Part shown: piece after piece, positions 1-8,802 of the stretch | Position numbering within the stretch: position 1 is the first letter of the stretch | How the letters are laid out: every line of letters begins with the position of its first letter | Origin: Agromyces mediolanus | Lineage (GTDB): Bacteria; Actinomycetota; Actinomycetes; Actinomycetales; Microbacteriaceae | Direction: 5' to 3' | Length of the DNA: 64,000 nt | Assembly (NCBI RefSeq): GCF_014648575.1 | Contig: NZ_BMRJ01000001.1 | Location: forward strand, 232,623 to 296,622 | Translations under genes and position numbers: made by a program | The notes under the pieces: generated by a model | Databases searched by the model: none | Seen by the model: the letters and a program-made list of their open reading frames with translations, nothing else | What the model was told of the DNA's origin: nothing

Positions 1-217
1 GCCCGAAGTGCACGTGCTCGTCCCAGAGCCCGGAGGTGAGGAAGCGGCCCTCCGCGTCGATCGAGTCGGCCGTCGCGGGCGTGCTGTCGGCAGGGGTGAC
101 GGCGGCGATCCGGGCCTCGCCTGGGCGTCCGCCGGCGTGGAGGGTCACGTCGAGCAGCTCCGGGCGGCCGAGCAGTCGCACCGAGCGGAGCTGCGTGACC
201 GCCGCGGCTCCCGTCAC
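1..217 (-). CDS. amidohydrolase, N-terminal part (cut by window edge)
   Basis: The 72 visible codons begin at a GTG that overlaps the stop of the upstream amidohydrolase (GTGA). They end in a GLWDEHVHFG segment, the first metal-binding HxH strand (residues about 68-70) of the amidohydrolase superfamily after the short N-terminal beta-sandwich. It is the last visible gene of the minus-strand peptide operon, so it probably acts on the same imported substrate. The substrate cannot be told from this fragment. Confidence 0.75.
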   Translation of the reverse strand, partial: MTGAAAVTQLRSVRLLGRPELLDVTLHAGGRPGEARIAAVTPADSTPATADSIDAEGRFLTSGLWDEHVHFG

Positions 218-1893
218 GCCGGCCGCCCGCCGCTCGCGGTATCTCCGCCCGAGCGGTGGCTCACCCGCCCGCCGACGACGGTGAGTAGCACCTCCGTCTC
301 GGCGAAGCGCTCGGGCTCGCTCGTGAGCGGATCGTCGCGGAACACCGCGAGGTCGGCGATCGCGCCCGGGACGACGGCGCCGTCGCCCGGGCGGTCGATC
401 GAGGTCCAGGCGTTGCGGGTCATGGCGACGAGCGTCCGCGCCGGGGAGAGCGCCTGATGCGGGTCGACGGCGGGCCGGTCGGAGCCGTGCCGGCGCCGGG
501 TCACGTTCGCGGCGAACACGCGGCGTCCGTCGAACTCCTCGACGGGCCAGTCGGAGCCGAGCACGACGAGCGCGCCGGCGGCGTCGAGGTCGGCGATCCG
601 CCAGCCGTGCGCGGCGCGCTCCGTGCCGCGACCGAGGAGCGTCGTCCACATGTCCTGGCCGTCGGGCCGCTGCGCGAACGCGTGGATGGGTTGCACGCTC
701 GCCGGCACGCCGAGCTCCGCGAAGCGGGGCAGGAGCCGGTCGGGGATCGTCTCGAGGTGCTCGATGCGGTGCGTGACCCGCGGCGCATGCGCCGGGATGG
801 CGGCGACGGCGTCGAGCACGAACTCGACCGCGCGATCGCCGATCGCGTGCGTCGCGGTCGGCACCCCGCGCTCGGCGAGCGCGTGCAGCGCGCGGGTGAA
901 GGTCTCGGACGGCACCCAGTACGGCTGCAGTCCGCCGCCGGCGGTGTCGGCGTCGAACAGCCAGGCCGAGCCGTTGTCGATGCTGCCGTCGAGCATGAAC
1001 TTCACGCCCTCGACCTGCCAGCGCCGCCCGCCCACGCCCTGCAGCTCGACGAGACTGCGGAACGTCTGCTCCCAGGGATCGGTGGCCCGCCAGATCGGCG
1101 AGACCCGCACGCGCACCGGGAGCTCGCCCGCCGCCTCGATGGCGCGCAGCACGTCGAGGTCGCCGGGTTCCATGTTGAGCTGGTGCAGCGAGGTGTACCC
1201 GCTCGCCGCGAACTCGGCGAGCTTGTTGCGCACCGCCGCGACCCGCTCCTCGAACGGCATGCGCGGGTAGAGCTCCGTGACGAGCATCTCGGCGTCGGAC
1301 TCGACGAGATAGCCGGTCGGGCGGCCCGCCGCGTCGACCTCGATGGACGCGTTGTTGCCGAAGTCGCGCGGGCCGTCGATGCCGGCGAGTTCGAGGGCGC
1401 GCGGGCTCGCGATGATCGCGTGCCCGTCGAACAGCAGCAGATAACCGGGGCGTCCGCCGAAGGCCTCGGCGAAGGGGGCGTTCGTCAGCTCGCCGCCGAC
1501 GAAGAGGTCGAAGGAGAGGCCGAAGCCGCGGATCCACTCCTCGGGGCCGCGCTCGGCGGCGAAGGCGGCGAGGCGTTCGGCGACCTCCTCGACGGAGGTG
1601 CAGTCGTGCAGCAGCAGCGCCCGGTGCCGGGATTCCGCGCCGGAGAGCGGGTGCACGTGCCCGTCCACGAAGCCGGCCGTGATGGTCGCGTCGCCGAGTT
1701 CGACGAGCTCGGCATCCCTCGTGTCCCAGGCCGCGGCCTCGGCCCGGGAGCCGACGGCGACGATGCGCTGCCCGCTGACGGCGACCGCCTGCGGCGGCGC
1801 CTCGCTCGCCGAGCCCTCCGGCTCGTAGCCGGTGCGGACGAGGCCGCCGAGCAGTACGAGCTCCGCCCGGACGGCGGGGCCGGCGGCGGTCAC
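214..1893 (-). CDS. amidohydrolase, YtcJ-like family
   Basis: 559 aa, GTG start overlapping the stop of the ATPase gene (GTGA), so translation is coupled. The N-terminal composite sandwich leads into GFVDGHVHP (HxH at residues 79-81). Later features are THAIGD and RIEH-type metal ligands and a C-terminal SDWPVE segment with the catalytic Asp. Length and motif order match the YtcJ/LAF3 branch of PF01979, cytoplasmic metal-dependent hydrolases mostly of unknown substrate. Its place after a peptide transporter and before a second amidohydrolase suggests hydrolysis of imported N-acyl or peptide bonds; that is inference. Confidence 0.85.
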   Translation of the reverse strand: MTAAGPAVRAELVLLGGLVRTGYEPEGSASEAPPQAVAVSGQRIVAVGSRAEAAAWDTRDAELVELGDATITAGFVDGHVHPLSGAESRHRALLLHDCTSVEEVAERLAAFAAERGPEEWIRGFGLSFDLFVGGELTNAPFAEAFGGRPGYLLLFDGHAIIASPRALELAGIDGPRDFGNNASIEVDAAGRPTGYLVESDAEMLVTELYPRMPFEERVAAVRNKLAEFAASGYTSLHQLNMEPGDLDVLRAIEAAGELPVRVRVSPIWRATDPWEQTFRSLVELQGVGGRRWQVEGVKFMLDGSIDNGSAWLFDADTAGGGLQPYWVPSETFTRALHALAERGVPTATHAIGDRAVEFVLDAVAAIPAHAPRVTHRIEHLETIPDRLLPRFAELGVPASVQPIHAFAQRPDGQDMWTTLLGRGTERAAHGWRIADLDAAGALVVLGSDWPVEEFDGRRVFAANVTRRRHGSDRPAVDPHQALSPARTLVAMTRNAWTSIDRPGDGAVVPGAIADLAVFRDDPLTSEPERFAETEVLLTVVGGRVSHRSGGDTASGGRPA

Positions 1894-3629
1894 GCGATCG
1901 CCTCCGCGTCGAGCAGGGGGTGGCCCGGGTCCTCGGCCCGGCGCCGCAGCCGCTGCACCTCGGGGTCGGGCACCGGCACCGCGGCGATGAGCTGCTGGGT
2001 GTACGGATGCTGCGGGGCGTGCAGCACCTGCTCGGTCGCCCCGAGCTCGACGAGTTCGCCGCCCTGCAGCACGCCGACGCGGTCGGCGAGGAGCTCGACG
2101 ACGGCGAGGTCGTGGCTGATGAACAGCGCGGCGAAGCCGAGTTCGCGCTGCAGGGACGTGAAGATGTCGAGCACGCGCGCCTGCACCGAGACGTCGAGGG
2201 CGGAGGTGGGCTCGTCGGCGATCACGAGCTCCGGATCGAGGGCGAGCGCCCTGGCGAGGCCCACCCGCTGCCGCTGCCCGCCGGAGAGCTCGAAGGGGTA
2301 CCGGCGCGCGTAGGAGCCGGGGAGCTCGACGGCGTCGAGCAGCTCCGCCGCGCGGGCGCGGTGCGCCGAGCGGCCGCCGGGAACACGGTGGATGCGCATC
2401 GGCTCGATGACGCAGTCCTCGATCGTCATGAAGGAGTTGAAGGACGCCGCCGGGTCCTGGAAGACGAAGCCGATGCGGCGGCGGAGCTCGCGCAGGCGCC
2501 GCCGCGGCAGGCCGCGCAGCTCGGCGCCGAGCACCTCCAGGCGGCCGGCGGCGACGGTCTCGAGCCCGCCGATGGCGCGGCCGATCGTCGACTTGCCCGA
2601 GCCGGACTCGCCGACGAGCCCGACGACCTCGCCGCGGGCGATCTGCAGCGAGACCCCGCGCACGGCGCGCACGGGCTTGGTGCCGAAGCCGCTGCGGTAC
2701 TCGATATCGACGCCGTCGAGCAGCACGGCGGGGGCGGGCGCGGCCGGCGCGGCCGACACTGCAGTCGAGGTCGTGGAGTCGGATGCCCCCGTCGGGGCGG
2801 ATGCCGGCGAGGCATCCGGCTCCTCGCGTCCGCCGCCGAGCCGCGGGACCGCGGCGAGCAGCTGCCTCGTGTACGCCTCGCGCGGCGAACGGAACAGCTC
2901 GTCGACCGGGGCGACCTCGACGAGCTCGCCGCGGTACATGACCGCGACCCGGTCGGCGATGTCGGCCACGACGCCCATGTTGTGCGTGATCAGCACGATC
3001 GAGGCGCCGAAGTCGTCGCGGCACTCGCGGAGCAGATCGAGGATCTCGGCCTGCACCGTCACGTCGAGCGCCGTCGTGGGCTCGTCGGCGATGATGACCG
3101 ACGGTCGCAGGGCCAGCGCCATCGCGATCACGATGCGCTGCTTCTGGCCGCCCGAGAACTGGTGCGGGTAGTCGCCGAGGCGGCGCTCGGGGTCGGGGAT
3201 GCCGACCGCGCGCAGCATCTCGACCGTGCGCCGGCGGCGCTCGGCCGGCTCGGTCACCCCGTGCGCGCGCAGGCCCTCCTCGAGCTGCCAGCCGATCGGG
3301 AACACCGGGTTCAGCGCGGTCGAGGGCTCCTGGAAGATCATGGCCGCCTCGCCGCCGCGGATCGAGCGGAGCGCCTCGGGCGCGGCCTGCAGCACGTCGG
3401 CGCCGCCGAGCAGCACCCGGCCGCCCGTTCGCGTCCGCGGCGGCAGCAGGCCGAGCGCGGCCCGGGCGGTCAGCGTCTTGCCCGACCCCGACTCCCCGAC
3501 GATCGCGAGGATCTCGCCCCGCTGCAGCTCGAGCGTGACGCCGCGCACCGCGTGCACGGTGCCCTGCGGGGTGTCGATGTCGAGCGTGAGCTCCTCGAAG
3601 CGGAGCGGCGCGGTGGACTCGCCGGTCAT
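1890..3629 (-). CDS. peptide ABC transporter, fused double ATPase (DppD-DppF type)
   Basis: 579 aa with two complete ABC cassettes in one chain. The first has Walker A GESGSGKT (residues 45-52), signature LSGG-type FSGGQKQR and Walker B IIADEPTTALDV. The second has another GESGSGKS and an LSGGQRQR signature. A low-complexity Ala/Ser/Thr linker joins them. Each half carries the oligopeptide-ATPase C-terminal extension. The ATG start is preceded by AGGAGG and overlaps the upstream permease stop (ATGA). It energises the two permeases at 3626-5563. Fusion of the D and F subunits is common in actinobacteria. Confidence 0.93.
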   Translation of the reverse strand: MTGESTAPLRFEELTLDIDTPQGTVHAVRGVTLELQRGEILAIVGESGSGKTLTARAALGLLPPRTRTGGRVLLGGADVLQAAPEALRSIRGGEAAMIFQEPSTALNPVFPIGWQLEEGLRAHGVTEPAERRRRTVEMLRAVGIPDPERRLGDYPHQFSGGQKQRIVIAMALALRPSVIIADEPTTALDVTVQAEILDLLRECRDDFGASIVLITHNMGVVADIADRVAVMYRGELVEVAPVDELFRSPREAYTRQLLAAVPRLGGGREEPDASPASAPTGASDSTTSTAVSAAPAAPAPAVLLDGVDIEYRSGFGTKPVRAVRGVSLQIARGEVVGLVGESGSGKSTIGRAIGGLETVAAGRLEVLGAELRGLPRRRLRELRRRIGFVFQDPAASFNSFMTIEDCVIEPMRIHRVPGGRSAHRARAAELLDAVELPGSYARRYPFELSGGQRQRVGLARALALDPELVIADEPTSALDVSVQARVLDIFTSLQRELGFAALFISHDLAVVELLADRVGVLQGGELVELGATEQVLHAPQHPYTQQLIAAVPVPDPEVQRLRRRAEDPGHPLLDAEAIA

Positions 3630-4609
3630 CGCTTCACCTCCTGACGGAATCGGCCGGGCGTGACGACGGCGGCCATGCGGGCGAAGACGCCCGGCTTGCC
3701 GACGAGGGAGCGCGAGCGCTGGTCGACGAGGTCGCGCAGGCCGTCGCCGATGAGGTTCAGCGCGAGCACGGTCACGATCAGGAAGCCGCTCGTGATGAGG
3801 ATCATCTGCGGCGCCTGCATCAGCACCGACTTGCCGTCGTAGAGGATGTTGCCCCAGCTCGCCTGCGGGGCCGGCACGCCGGCGCCGAGGAAGCTCATCG
3901 CCGCCTCGGTGATGACCGACTCCGCGAAGGTGAACGTCGACTGCACGACGAGCACCGACAGCGTGTTCGGCAGGATGTGGCGCCACATCAGGTGCAGCAT
4001 GCCGGCGCCCTGCATGGTGCTCGCGGTGACGAACGTCTCCGACGTGACCGCGAGCGCCCGGGAGCGGACGAGCCGCGCGATGCCGGGCGTGTAGACGATG
4101 GTGAGGGCGATCACGAGGTTCGTGACGCTCGGCCCGAGCGCCGCGGTGAGGGCGACGGCGAGCAGGATGGCGGGGATCGCCATGAGGCCGTCACAGATGC
4201 GCATGAGCACCTGGTCGAGCACGCTGTTGAAGACGGCGGCGATGCCGATGATCGCGCCGAGCACGCCGCTGACGAGGGCGACGACGAAGCCGACGAGGAG
4301 CGAGGTCGAGGCGCCGGAGACGATGCGGGCGAACAGGTCGCGGCCGAAGTTGTCGGTGCCGAAGGGATGCGCGGCGGAGGGCGGCGCGAGGCGGTTCGCG
4401 GGGTCGACCGCGTAGGGGTCGAGGTGCAGCAGCGGCGGCAGCACGTAGGAGACGACGAAGATCACGAGGACGACGACGATGCCGGTCATCAGCCCGGTGT
4501 TGCCGAGCATCCGTCGCCACAGCGAGTCGCGGGCGGCGACGGGCTGCATGGCGAGCACCGTGGTGCTGGGCGCCGCGGTGTTCGTGGTCGCGGGGGAGTT
4601 CGGGGCCAT
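3626..4609 (-). CDS. peptide ABC transporter permease (DppC type)
   Basis: 327 aa. A hydrophilic N-terminus of about 35 residues precedes the first membrane helix; the OppC N-terminal domain follows, with HPFGTDNFGRDLFAR, the usual DppC signature, and the binding-protein-dependent transport loop EAA-like region further on. It sits 3 bp after the DppB stop and overlaps the ATPase gene. It forms the membrane channel with the preceding permease. Substrates of this family are peptides or, less often, nickel or opines. Confidence 0.93.
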   Translation of the reverse strand: MAPNSPATTNTAAPSTTVLAMQPVAARDSLWRRMLGNTGLMTGIVVVLVIFVVSYVLPPLLHLDPYAVDPANRLAPPSAAHPFGTDNFGRDLFARIVSGASTSLLVGFVVALVSGVLGAIIGIAAVFNSVLDQVLMRICDGLMAIPAILLAVALTAALGPSVTNLVIALTIVYTPGIARLVRSRALAVTSETFVTASTMQGAGMLHLMWRHILPNTLSVLVVQSTFTFAESVITEAAMSFLGAGVPAPQASWGNILYDGKSVLMQAPQMILITSGFLIVTVLALNLIGDGLRDLVDQRSRSLVGKPGVFARMAAVVTPGRFRQEVKR

Positions 4610-4612
4610 CGC

Positions 4613-5563
4613 TCAGGCCTTTCCGACGCGGACCCGCGGGTCGACGATGCCGTAGAGCAGGTCGATGAGCAGGTTCGTGAGCAGGTAGATGAGGGTGACG
4701 AAGAGGATGACGCCCTGGATGACGGGGTAGTCGCGGCGGGCGATCGAGGTGACGAGCAGCTGTCCGAGGCCCGGGATGTTGAAGATCGTCTCGGTGACCG
4801 CGGCCCCCGTGACGAGTCCGCCGAGCGAGAGGCCGATGATCGTGAGCACCGGCAGGCTCGCGTTCTTCAGGGTGTGGCTGAACAGCAGCCGGCCCTCGGC
4901 GACGCCGCGGGAGCGAGCCGCGTCGATGTAGTCGGCGTTCAGCACGTCGAGCACGGCGGCCCGCGTGGTGCGGGTGATCAGGGCGGCCGTGATCGCGCCG
5001 AGCGCGATGCCCGGCATGATCAGGGTGCGGATGCCGCCGGCGAAGTCCTCGAAGGGGTTCACGTAGCCGGAGATCGGCAGCCAGCGCAGCATCAGGCCGA
5101 ACACGACCATGAGAGCGAGGGCGAGCACGAAGCTCGGCACCGTCATGCCGATCAGCGTGAAGCCCATCACCGAGCGGTCGAGGCGACCGCCGCGGAACCG
5201 TGCGGCGAGGGTGCCGAACGGCACCGAGAGCACGATGGCGACGATGATCGCGATGACGGCGAGCTGGATGGTCGGCACGGCGTTGTCGCCGATCGCCTCC
5301 GTCACGCTCTTGCGCAGGAAGTAGGAGTCGCCGAAGTCGCCGGTGAGCACGCCGCCGACCCAGCCGAGGTACTGCTCGACGAGGGGCCGGTCGAGACCCA
5401 TGCTCTCGCGGAGCGCGGCGACCTGCTCGTTCGTCGCGTTCTGCCCCAGGATGGCGCGGGCCGGGTCGCCGGGCGTCAGGTGGATGAGCGAGAAGATCAC
5501 CACCGAGACGACGAAGAGGACGGGCAGCAGGCTGAGCAGCCGCCGGAAGATGAATCTGAGCAT
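4613..5563 (-). CDS. peptide ABC transporter permease (DppB type)
   Basis: 316 aa starting MLRFIFRRLLSLLPVLFVVS, the standard first helix of DppB proteins. I chose this ATG over upstream in-frame starts because it matches the family N-terminus exactly. The segment HLTPGDPAR and the C-terminal DPRVRVGKA are typical. It follows the binding-protein gene after an 88-bp gap that holds a strong hairpin, so it is probably made at lower level than the binding protein. Confidence 0.93.
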   Translation of the reverse strand: MLRFIFRRLLSLLPVLFVVSVVIFSLIHLTPGDPARAILGQNATNEQVAALRESMGLDRPLVEQYLGWVGGVLTGDFGDSYFLRKSVTEAIGDNAVPTIQLAVIAIIVAIVLSVPFGTLAARFRGGRLDRSVMGFTLIGMTVPSFVLALALMVVFGLMLRWLPISGYVNPFEDFAGGIRTLIMPGIALGAITAALITRTTRAAVLDVLNADYIDAARSRGVAEGRLLFSHTLKNASLPVLTIIGLSLGGLVTGAAVTETIFNIPGLGQLLVTSIARRDYPVIQGVILFVTLIYLLTNLLIDLLYGIVDPRVRVGKA

Positions 5564-5594
5564 CGGGTCTCCGGGGACGAGGGGAGCGGGGGAT

Positions 5595-5637
5595 GGGGCG
5601 GGCGGGGCGGAGCTTCGCGCTCCGACCCGCCCGCCCC
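5595..5637 (-). terminator. strong hairpin between binding-protein and permease genes
   Basis: A GC-only stem (GGGGCGGGCGGG..GCGGAGC against its complement, one bulged base) closes on a TTCGC loop. It has no T-run. Placed just after the binding-protein stop, it most likely acts as a partial terminator or mRNA 3'-end protector, giving excess binding protein over permease. A similar hairpin follows the binding-protein gene at 15252. Confidence 0.6.
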
Positions 5638-5651
5638 GGGCGTTCAGCCGG

Positions 5652-7259
5652 TCACTTCCAGCTGGCGTTCCACCACACGAAGTGCGAGTTGAACACCGGC
5701 AGCTCGAGGTCCTTGCTCGCGGCGTACACATTGTGCGCGTCGCCGAGGCGGGTGAGCGGGCGGTACGTCTCGATGTACTGCTGCATCTCGTCGAAGATCA
5801 GGGTCGCGTCGTCCTGCGTCGGCGCCGCGCGGAAGCGCGCGAGCAGATCGTGCAGCTCCGGGGTGTCGTAGTAGCCCGCGCGGTTCGGCAGGAAGCCGAC
5901 GGTCTGCGTCGGGTCGGTGACGGTGCCCTGCGGGATGATCGTGAGGTCCCACTCGTCGCGGCCCTCCTTGTACTTGTCGAAGTACGAGGCCCACTCGAGC
6001 GCCTCCAGCTTGACGTCGACCCCGATGCCCTTGAGCTGCTCGGCGACGACGACCGCGGCGTTGTAGGCCTCGGTGTAGTCGCGGGTGACGAGCAGCGTGA
6101 CGGGCTCGCCGGCGTAGCCGCCCTCGGCGAGGAGCGCCTTCGCCGCCGCGGTGTCGGCCGCGTTGAACTCGGCCTTGCCGACCTCGGTGTCCCAGATCGC
6201 CTGCTGCGGTTCGGTCATGTTGTGGTGCACGAGGTCGTAGAGCTCCTCGGAGCCGACCGAGGCGAGCATGATCGGATCGCGGTCGAGCGCCGTGTTGACC
6301 GCCTGCCGGTTGACGACGTTCTCGAACGGGCCGCCGGCGCGGTCGCTGTAGACGAGGTTGATCGGGCCGATCGTGTAGGTGCCGAGGACGAGGTTCGGGT
6401 CCTCCTGGAACTGCGTCAGCCCGTCGAACGGCAGCTCGGGGGTGACGTCGTACTGGCCCGACTGCATGCCCATGGTGCGGGTCGCGGCATCCGGCACGAA
6501 GCTGAAGACGACCTCGTTCAGGACGGCGTCCTTCGCCCCGGCGCGACCGCTCGACGGGGCGTCGACCGATTGGTAGTCGTCCCACTTCTCGATGACGATG
6601 CGCTGGTCGGCGTCCCATTCCTTGAGCGTGTACGGGCCGGTGCCGACGATGTCCTGCACGGGCTCGTCGCCGAACTCCTCGATGACCTCGGAGGGCATGA
6701 TCGCCGGGTACGAGGTGCCGATGTCCGAGAGGTACAGCAGGTGCAGGAAGCTCGCGGTGGGCACCGTGAGCTTGACGGTGTAGTCGTCGACCTCGGTCCA
6801 CTCGGAGCCGTCGAACGCGCCGTCGGCGGCGATCGAGACCCGCGTCCAGCGGTTCATCGAATCGACGACGTCGCTCGCGGTGAGCTCGGACCCGTCGTGG
6901 AACTTCACGCCCTCGCGCAGGACGAAGGTGTACTCGAGGCCGTCGTCGCTGCGCTCGAACGACTCGGCGAGCATCGGCTGCGGCACGAGGTTCTCGTCGG
7001 TGACGACGAGGGTCTCGTAGATCGAGCCGGTGATCTCGCCCATGATCGACTCGGTCGAGATCTGCGGGTCGAGCGTCGACGGCTGCGCGGGCGTCACGAC
7101 GTTGACGACGTCCTTCGCGGCGTCGCCGCCGTCGCCGGACGCCGCGCAGCCGCTCAGCACGAGCGCGCCGGACGCGACGATCGCGGAGACGGCGCTCGCA
7201 CGGCGGAGGCTCCGCCGACGGCGGGGGATGCCGGATGCTCCGGTCACGGGTGTGGGCAT
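5652..7259 (-). CDS. peptide-binding lipoprotein of ABC transporter (SBP family 5)
   Basis: 535 aa. A twin-Arg-rich N-terminus, a hydrophobic stretch and a lipobox LVLSGC mark a secreted lipoprotein, with the lipidated Cys near residue 37. The mature part shows SBP_bac_5 hallmarks: STLDPQ near the start, then LAESFE and TFVLREGVKFHDG. The ATG has a GAGGAAGG ribosome-binding site and lies inside the last codons of the S51 peptidase gene (16-bp overlap), so the two are co-translated. It captures the oligopeptide-like ligand for the adjacent permeases. Confidence 0.93.
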   Translation of the reverse strand: MPTPVTGASGIPRRRRSLRRASAVSAIVASGALVLSGCAASGDGGDAAKDVVNVVTPAQPSTLDPQISTESIMGEITGSIYETLVVTDENLVPQPMLAESFERSDDGLEYTFVLREGVKFHDGSELTASDVVDSMNRWTRVSIAADGAFDGSEWTEVDDYTVKLTVPTASFLHLLYLSDIGTSYPAIMPSEVIEEFGDEPVQDIVGTGPYTLKEWDADQRIVIEKWDDYQSVDAPSSGRAGAKDAVLNEVVFSFVPDAATRTMGMQSGQYDVTPELPFDGLTQFQEDPNLVLGTYTIGPINLVYSDRAGGPFENVVNRQAVNTALDRDPIMLASVGSEELYDLVHHNMTEPQQAIWDTEVGKAEFNAADTAAAKALLAEGGYAGEPVTLLVTRDYTEAYNAAVVVAEQLKGIGVDVKLEALEWASYFDKYKEGRDEWDLTIIPQGTVTDPTQTVGFLPNRAGYYDTPELHDLLARFRAAPTQDDATLIFDEMQQYIETYRPLTRLGDAHNVYAASKDLELPVFNSHFVWWNASWK

Positions 7260-8569
7260 GGTGCGCCTTCCTCTGTGGTGGTGGGGACTGCTGTGGTGAT
7301 GGGGACTGCTGCGGGGATGAGCTCGTCGGCATGGGGCGCCGGGGCGATCGAGACGAGCAGCTCGCCGAAGCCGCCGTCGGCGGTCCAGACGGTGCGCTCG
7401 TCGCGACGCAGGGTGGTGCGGTAGCGCGGCTCGGACTCGGCGGTGTCGCCGTGCGCGGTGCGCGCCCCGGAGGCGAGCAGCTGCGTGGCGAGCCGGAGGA
7501 GCGCTCGCGAGCCGTCGGCCGCCCAGGCGTCGTCGCTCGGCTCGGGCGCGGCGGCCTCGCCCAGACCGAGCAGCACCGCGCCCGCGCGCTCGACGCGGCC
7601 GGCGCCGAAATCGACGGCGTCGCCGCGGAGGAGCCGGCTCCAGCGCACCCCCGCGACCGCGTCGCCTGGGGTATGCGCGTCGGTCTCCTCGCTCTCGGCG
7701 ACGTCGACGAGATGCACGCCGCGCTCGCCGATGACCTCGCCGCGGCGGGTGGCGCGGTCGTACACGAGCGCCGTGTGCTCGTCGACGCCGACGAGCGATT
7801 CGCGGCCGAGCGCACGGGCGAGGCGGATGGCCCGGGGCAGCCGGCCCCACTCGGCGAAGTGCGAGTCGAGCAGCGCCTCGGAGAAGAGGCCGAGGCCCCC
7901 GGCCGGCACGTAGCGCAGCCGCTCGTCGTCGGCGTAGCCGGCCGAGGCGCCGAGGCGCCAGCTCTCGTGCACGCCGCCGCCAGAGACCATGCCGGCGCCC
8001 TGCTGCACCGCGAGCCCCGCGCTCGTGCCCGCGACGACGCCGCCGCGCGCGAGCACCCCGCGGATCGCGGTGAGCACGCGGGTGTCGCGGCGCTCGCCGA
8101 AGGGCGGTTCGCCGGCGAGGGCAGCGGCACCGGTGCTGCGGTGCAGCGCGAGCACGTAGTGCGTCTGGTCGCCGCCGCCGAGGAACACGCCGTCGCACGA
8201 GTCGACGAGGGCGGCGAGCTCGGCGCGCTCCGCGTGCTCGGCGAGGTAGCGCTGCCCGGGGAACCGGGGCGCCGCGGCGACGCCGACGGGGATGGGCACG
8301 CCCTCGGCGCCGTGCCGGGCGAAGAGGGCGGCGTAGTAGCGCCCGTCGGCGGCGTCGTGCTCGACGCCGGGGTCGTTCGTCGCCTCGTCGTCGGCGGAGC
8401 GGGCGGGCTCGGACGCCGTCGTGAGGATCGCGATGCGCGGCGGGCGGCCGGGCGCCGGGCTCGCGCTCGCCGCGAGCTGCACGATGCGGTCGAGGATGCC
8501 CGGATGCTCGTCGAGCGCGCCGCCGATCAGCACGAGGGTGCCGCGGTCGGCGTCGTGGGTGGCGGTCAC
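7244..8569 (-). CDS. peptidase S51 / cyanophycinase-like protein
   Basis: 441 aa from a GTG with AGGAG 5 bases upstream. An N-terminal LVLIGGAL strand, GVFLGGGDQTHY, and VVAGTSAGLAV with the serine nucleophile are the S51 (PepE, cyanophycinase) pattern; HESWRLG-type and later segments continue the fold. The family cuts Asp-X or beta-Asp-Arg bonds. At about 440 aa it is longer than PepE (about 230 aa) and closer to cyanophycinase-like proteins. As first gene of the transporter operon, it suggests the imported peptide contains aspartyl or isoaspartyl bonds (inference). Confidence 0.8.
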   Translation of the reverse strand: MTATHDADRGTLVLIGGALDEHPGILDRIVQLAASASPAPGRPPRIAILTTASEPARSADDEATNDPGVEHDAADGRYYAALFARHGAEGVPIPVGVAAAPRFPGQRYLAEHAERAELAALVDSCDGVFLGGGDQTHYVLALHRSTGAAALAGEPPFGERRDTRVLTAIRGVLARGGVVAGTSAGLAVQQGAGMVSGGGVHESWRLGASAGYADDERLRYVPAGGLGLFSEALLDSHFAEWGRLPRAIRLARALGRESLVGVDEHTALVYDRATRRGEVIGERGVHLVDVAESEETDAHTPGDAVAGVRWSRLLRGDAVDFGAGRVERAGAVLLGLGEAAAPEPSDDAWAADGSRALLRLATQLLASGARTAHGDTAESEPRYRTTLRRDERTVWTADGGFGELLVSIAPAPHADELIPAAVPITTAVPTTTEEGAPCPHP

Positions 8570-8658
8570 GGTACTCCTCTCCGAGTACGGGATCGGGCTC
8601 CGGCGGGGGCCGGATGCGCGGTGCAAGTATTTCACATCACGATAGAATGTCCAGAATC

Positions 8659-8672
8659 GAAATGAACATTTC
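8659..8672. promoter_or_regulatory. operator-like palindrome GAAATG-AA-CATTTC
   Basis: Perfect 6-bp arms around AA in the divergent space between the peptide operon (minus) and the RpiR gene (plus). The related GAAAC-GAGT-GTTTC at 9771-9784 sits before the M20 peptidase, so the shared form is GAAA-N6-TTTC. Probably the binding site of the neighbouring RpiR regulator. Confidence 0.5.
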
Positions 8673-8802
8673 AGTCGTTCGCCGCCCCGGCGGCCGGCTG
8701 GCCCGTTGCTAGACTCGCGACGTCCGATGTCGCGGTCGACCGGGTTCGCCATCGCCGGCCGGGGCTCGGCGACGGAGATGCGTCGCAGACCGAAGGACCC
8801 AG

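Noticed and set aside
457-2313. 618-codon plus-strand ORF opposite the amidohydrolase
   Set aside because: Arg/Val/Ala/Glu-rich shadow of the minus-strand gene; no motif, no ribosome-binding site.
3977-5692. 571-codon plus-strand ORF across both permease genes
   Set aside because: Composition is almost only Asp, Glu, Arg, Gly and His, the mirror of membrane-protein codons.
5644-8130. 828-codon minus-strand frame beside the binding protein and S51 peptidase
   Set aside because: Arg/Pro/Ser-rich alternative frame; the real genes in the other frame carry clear family motifs.
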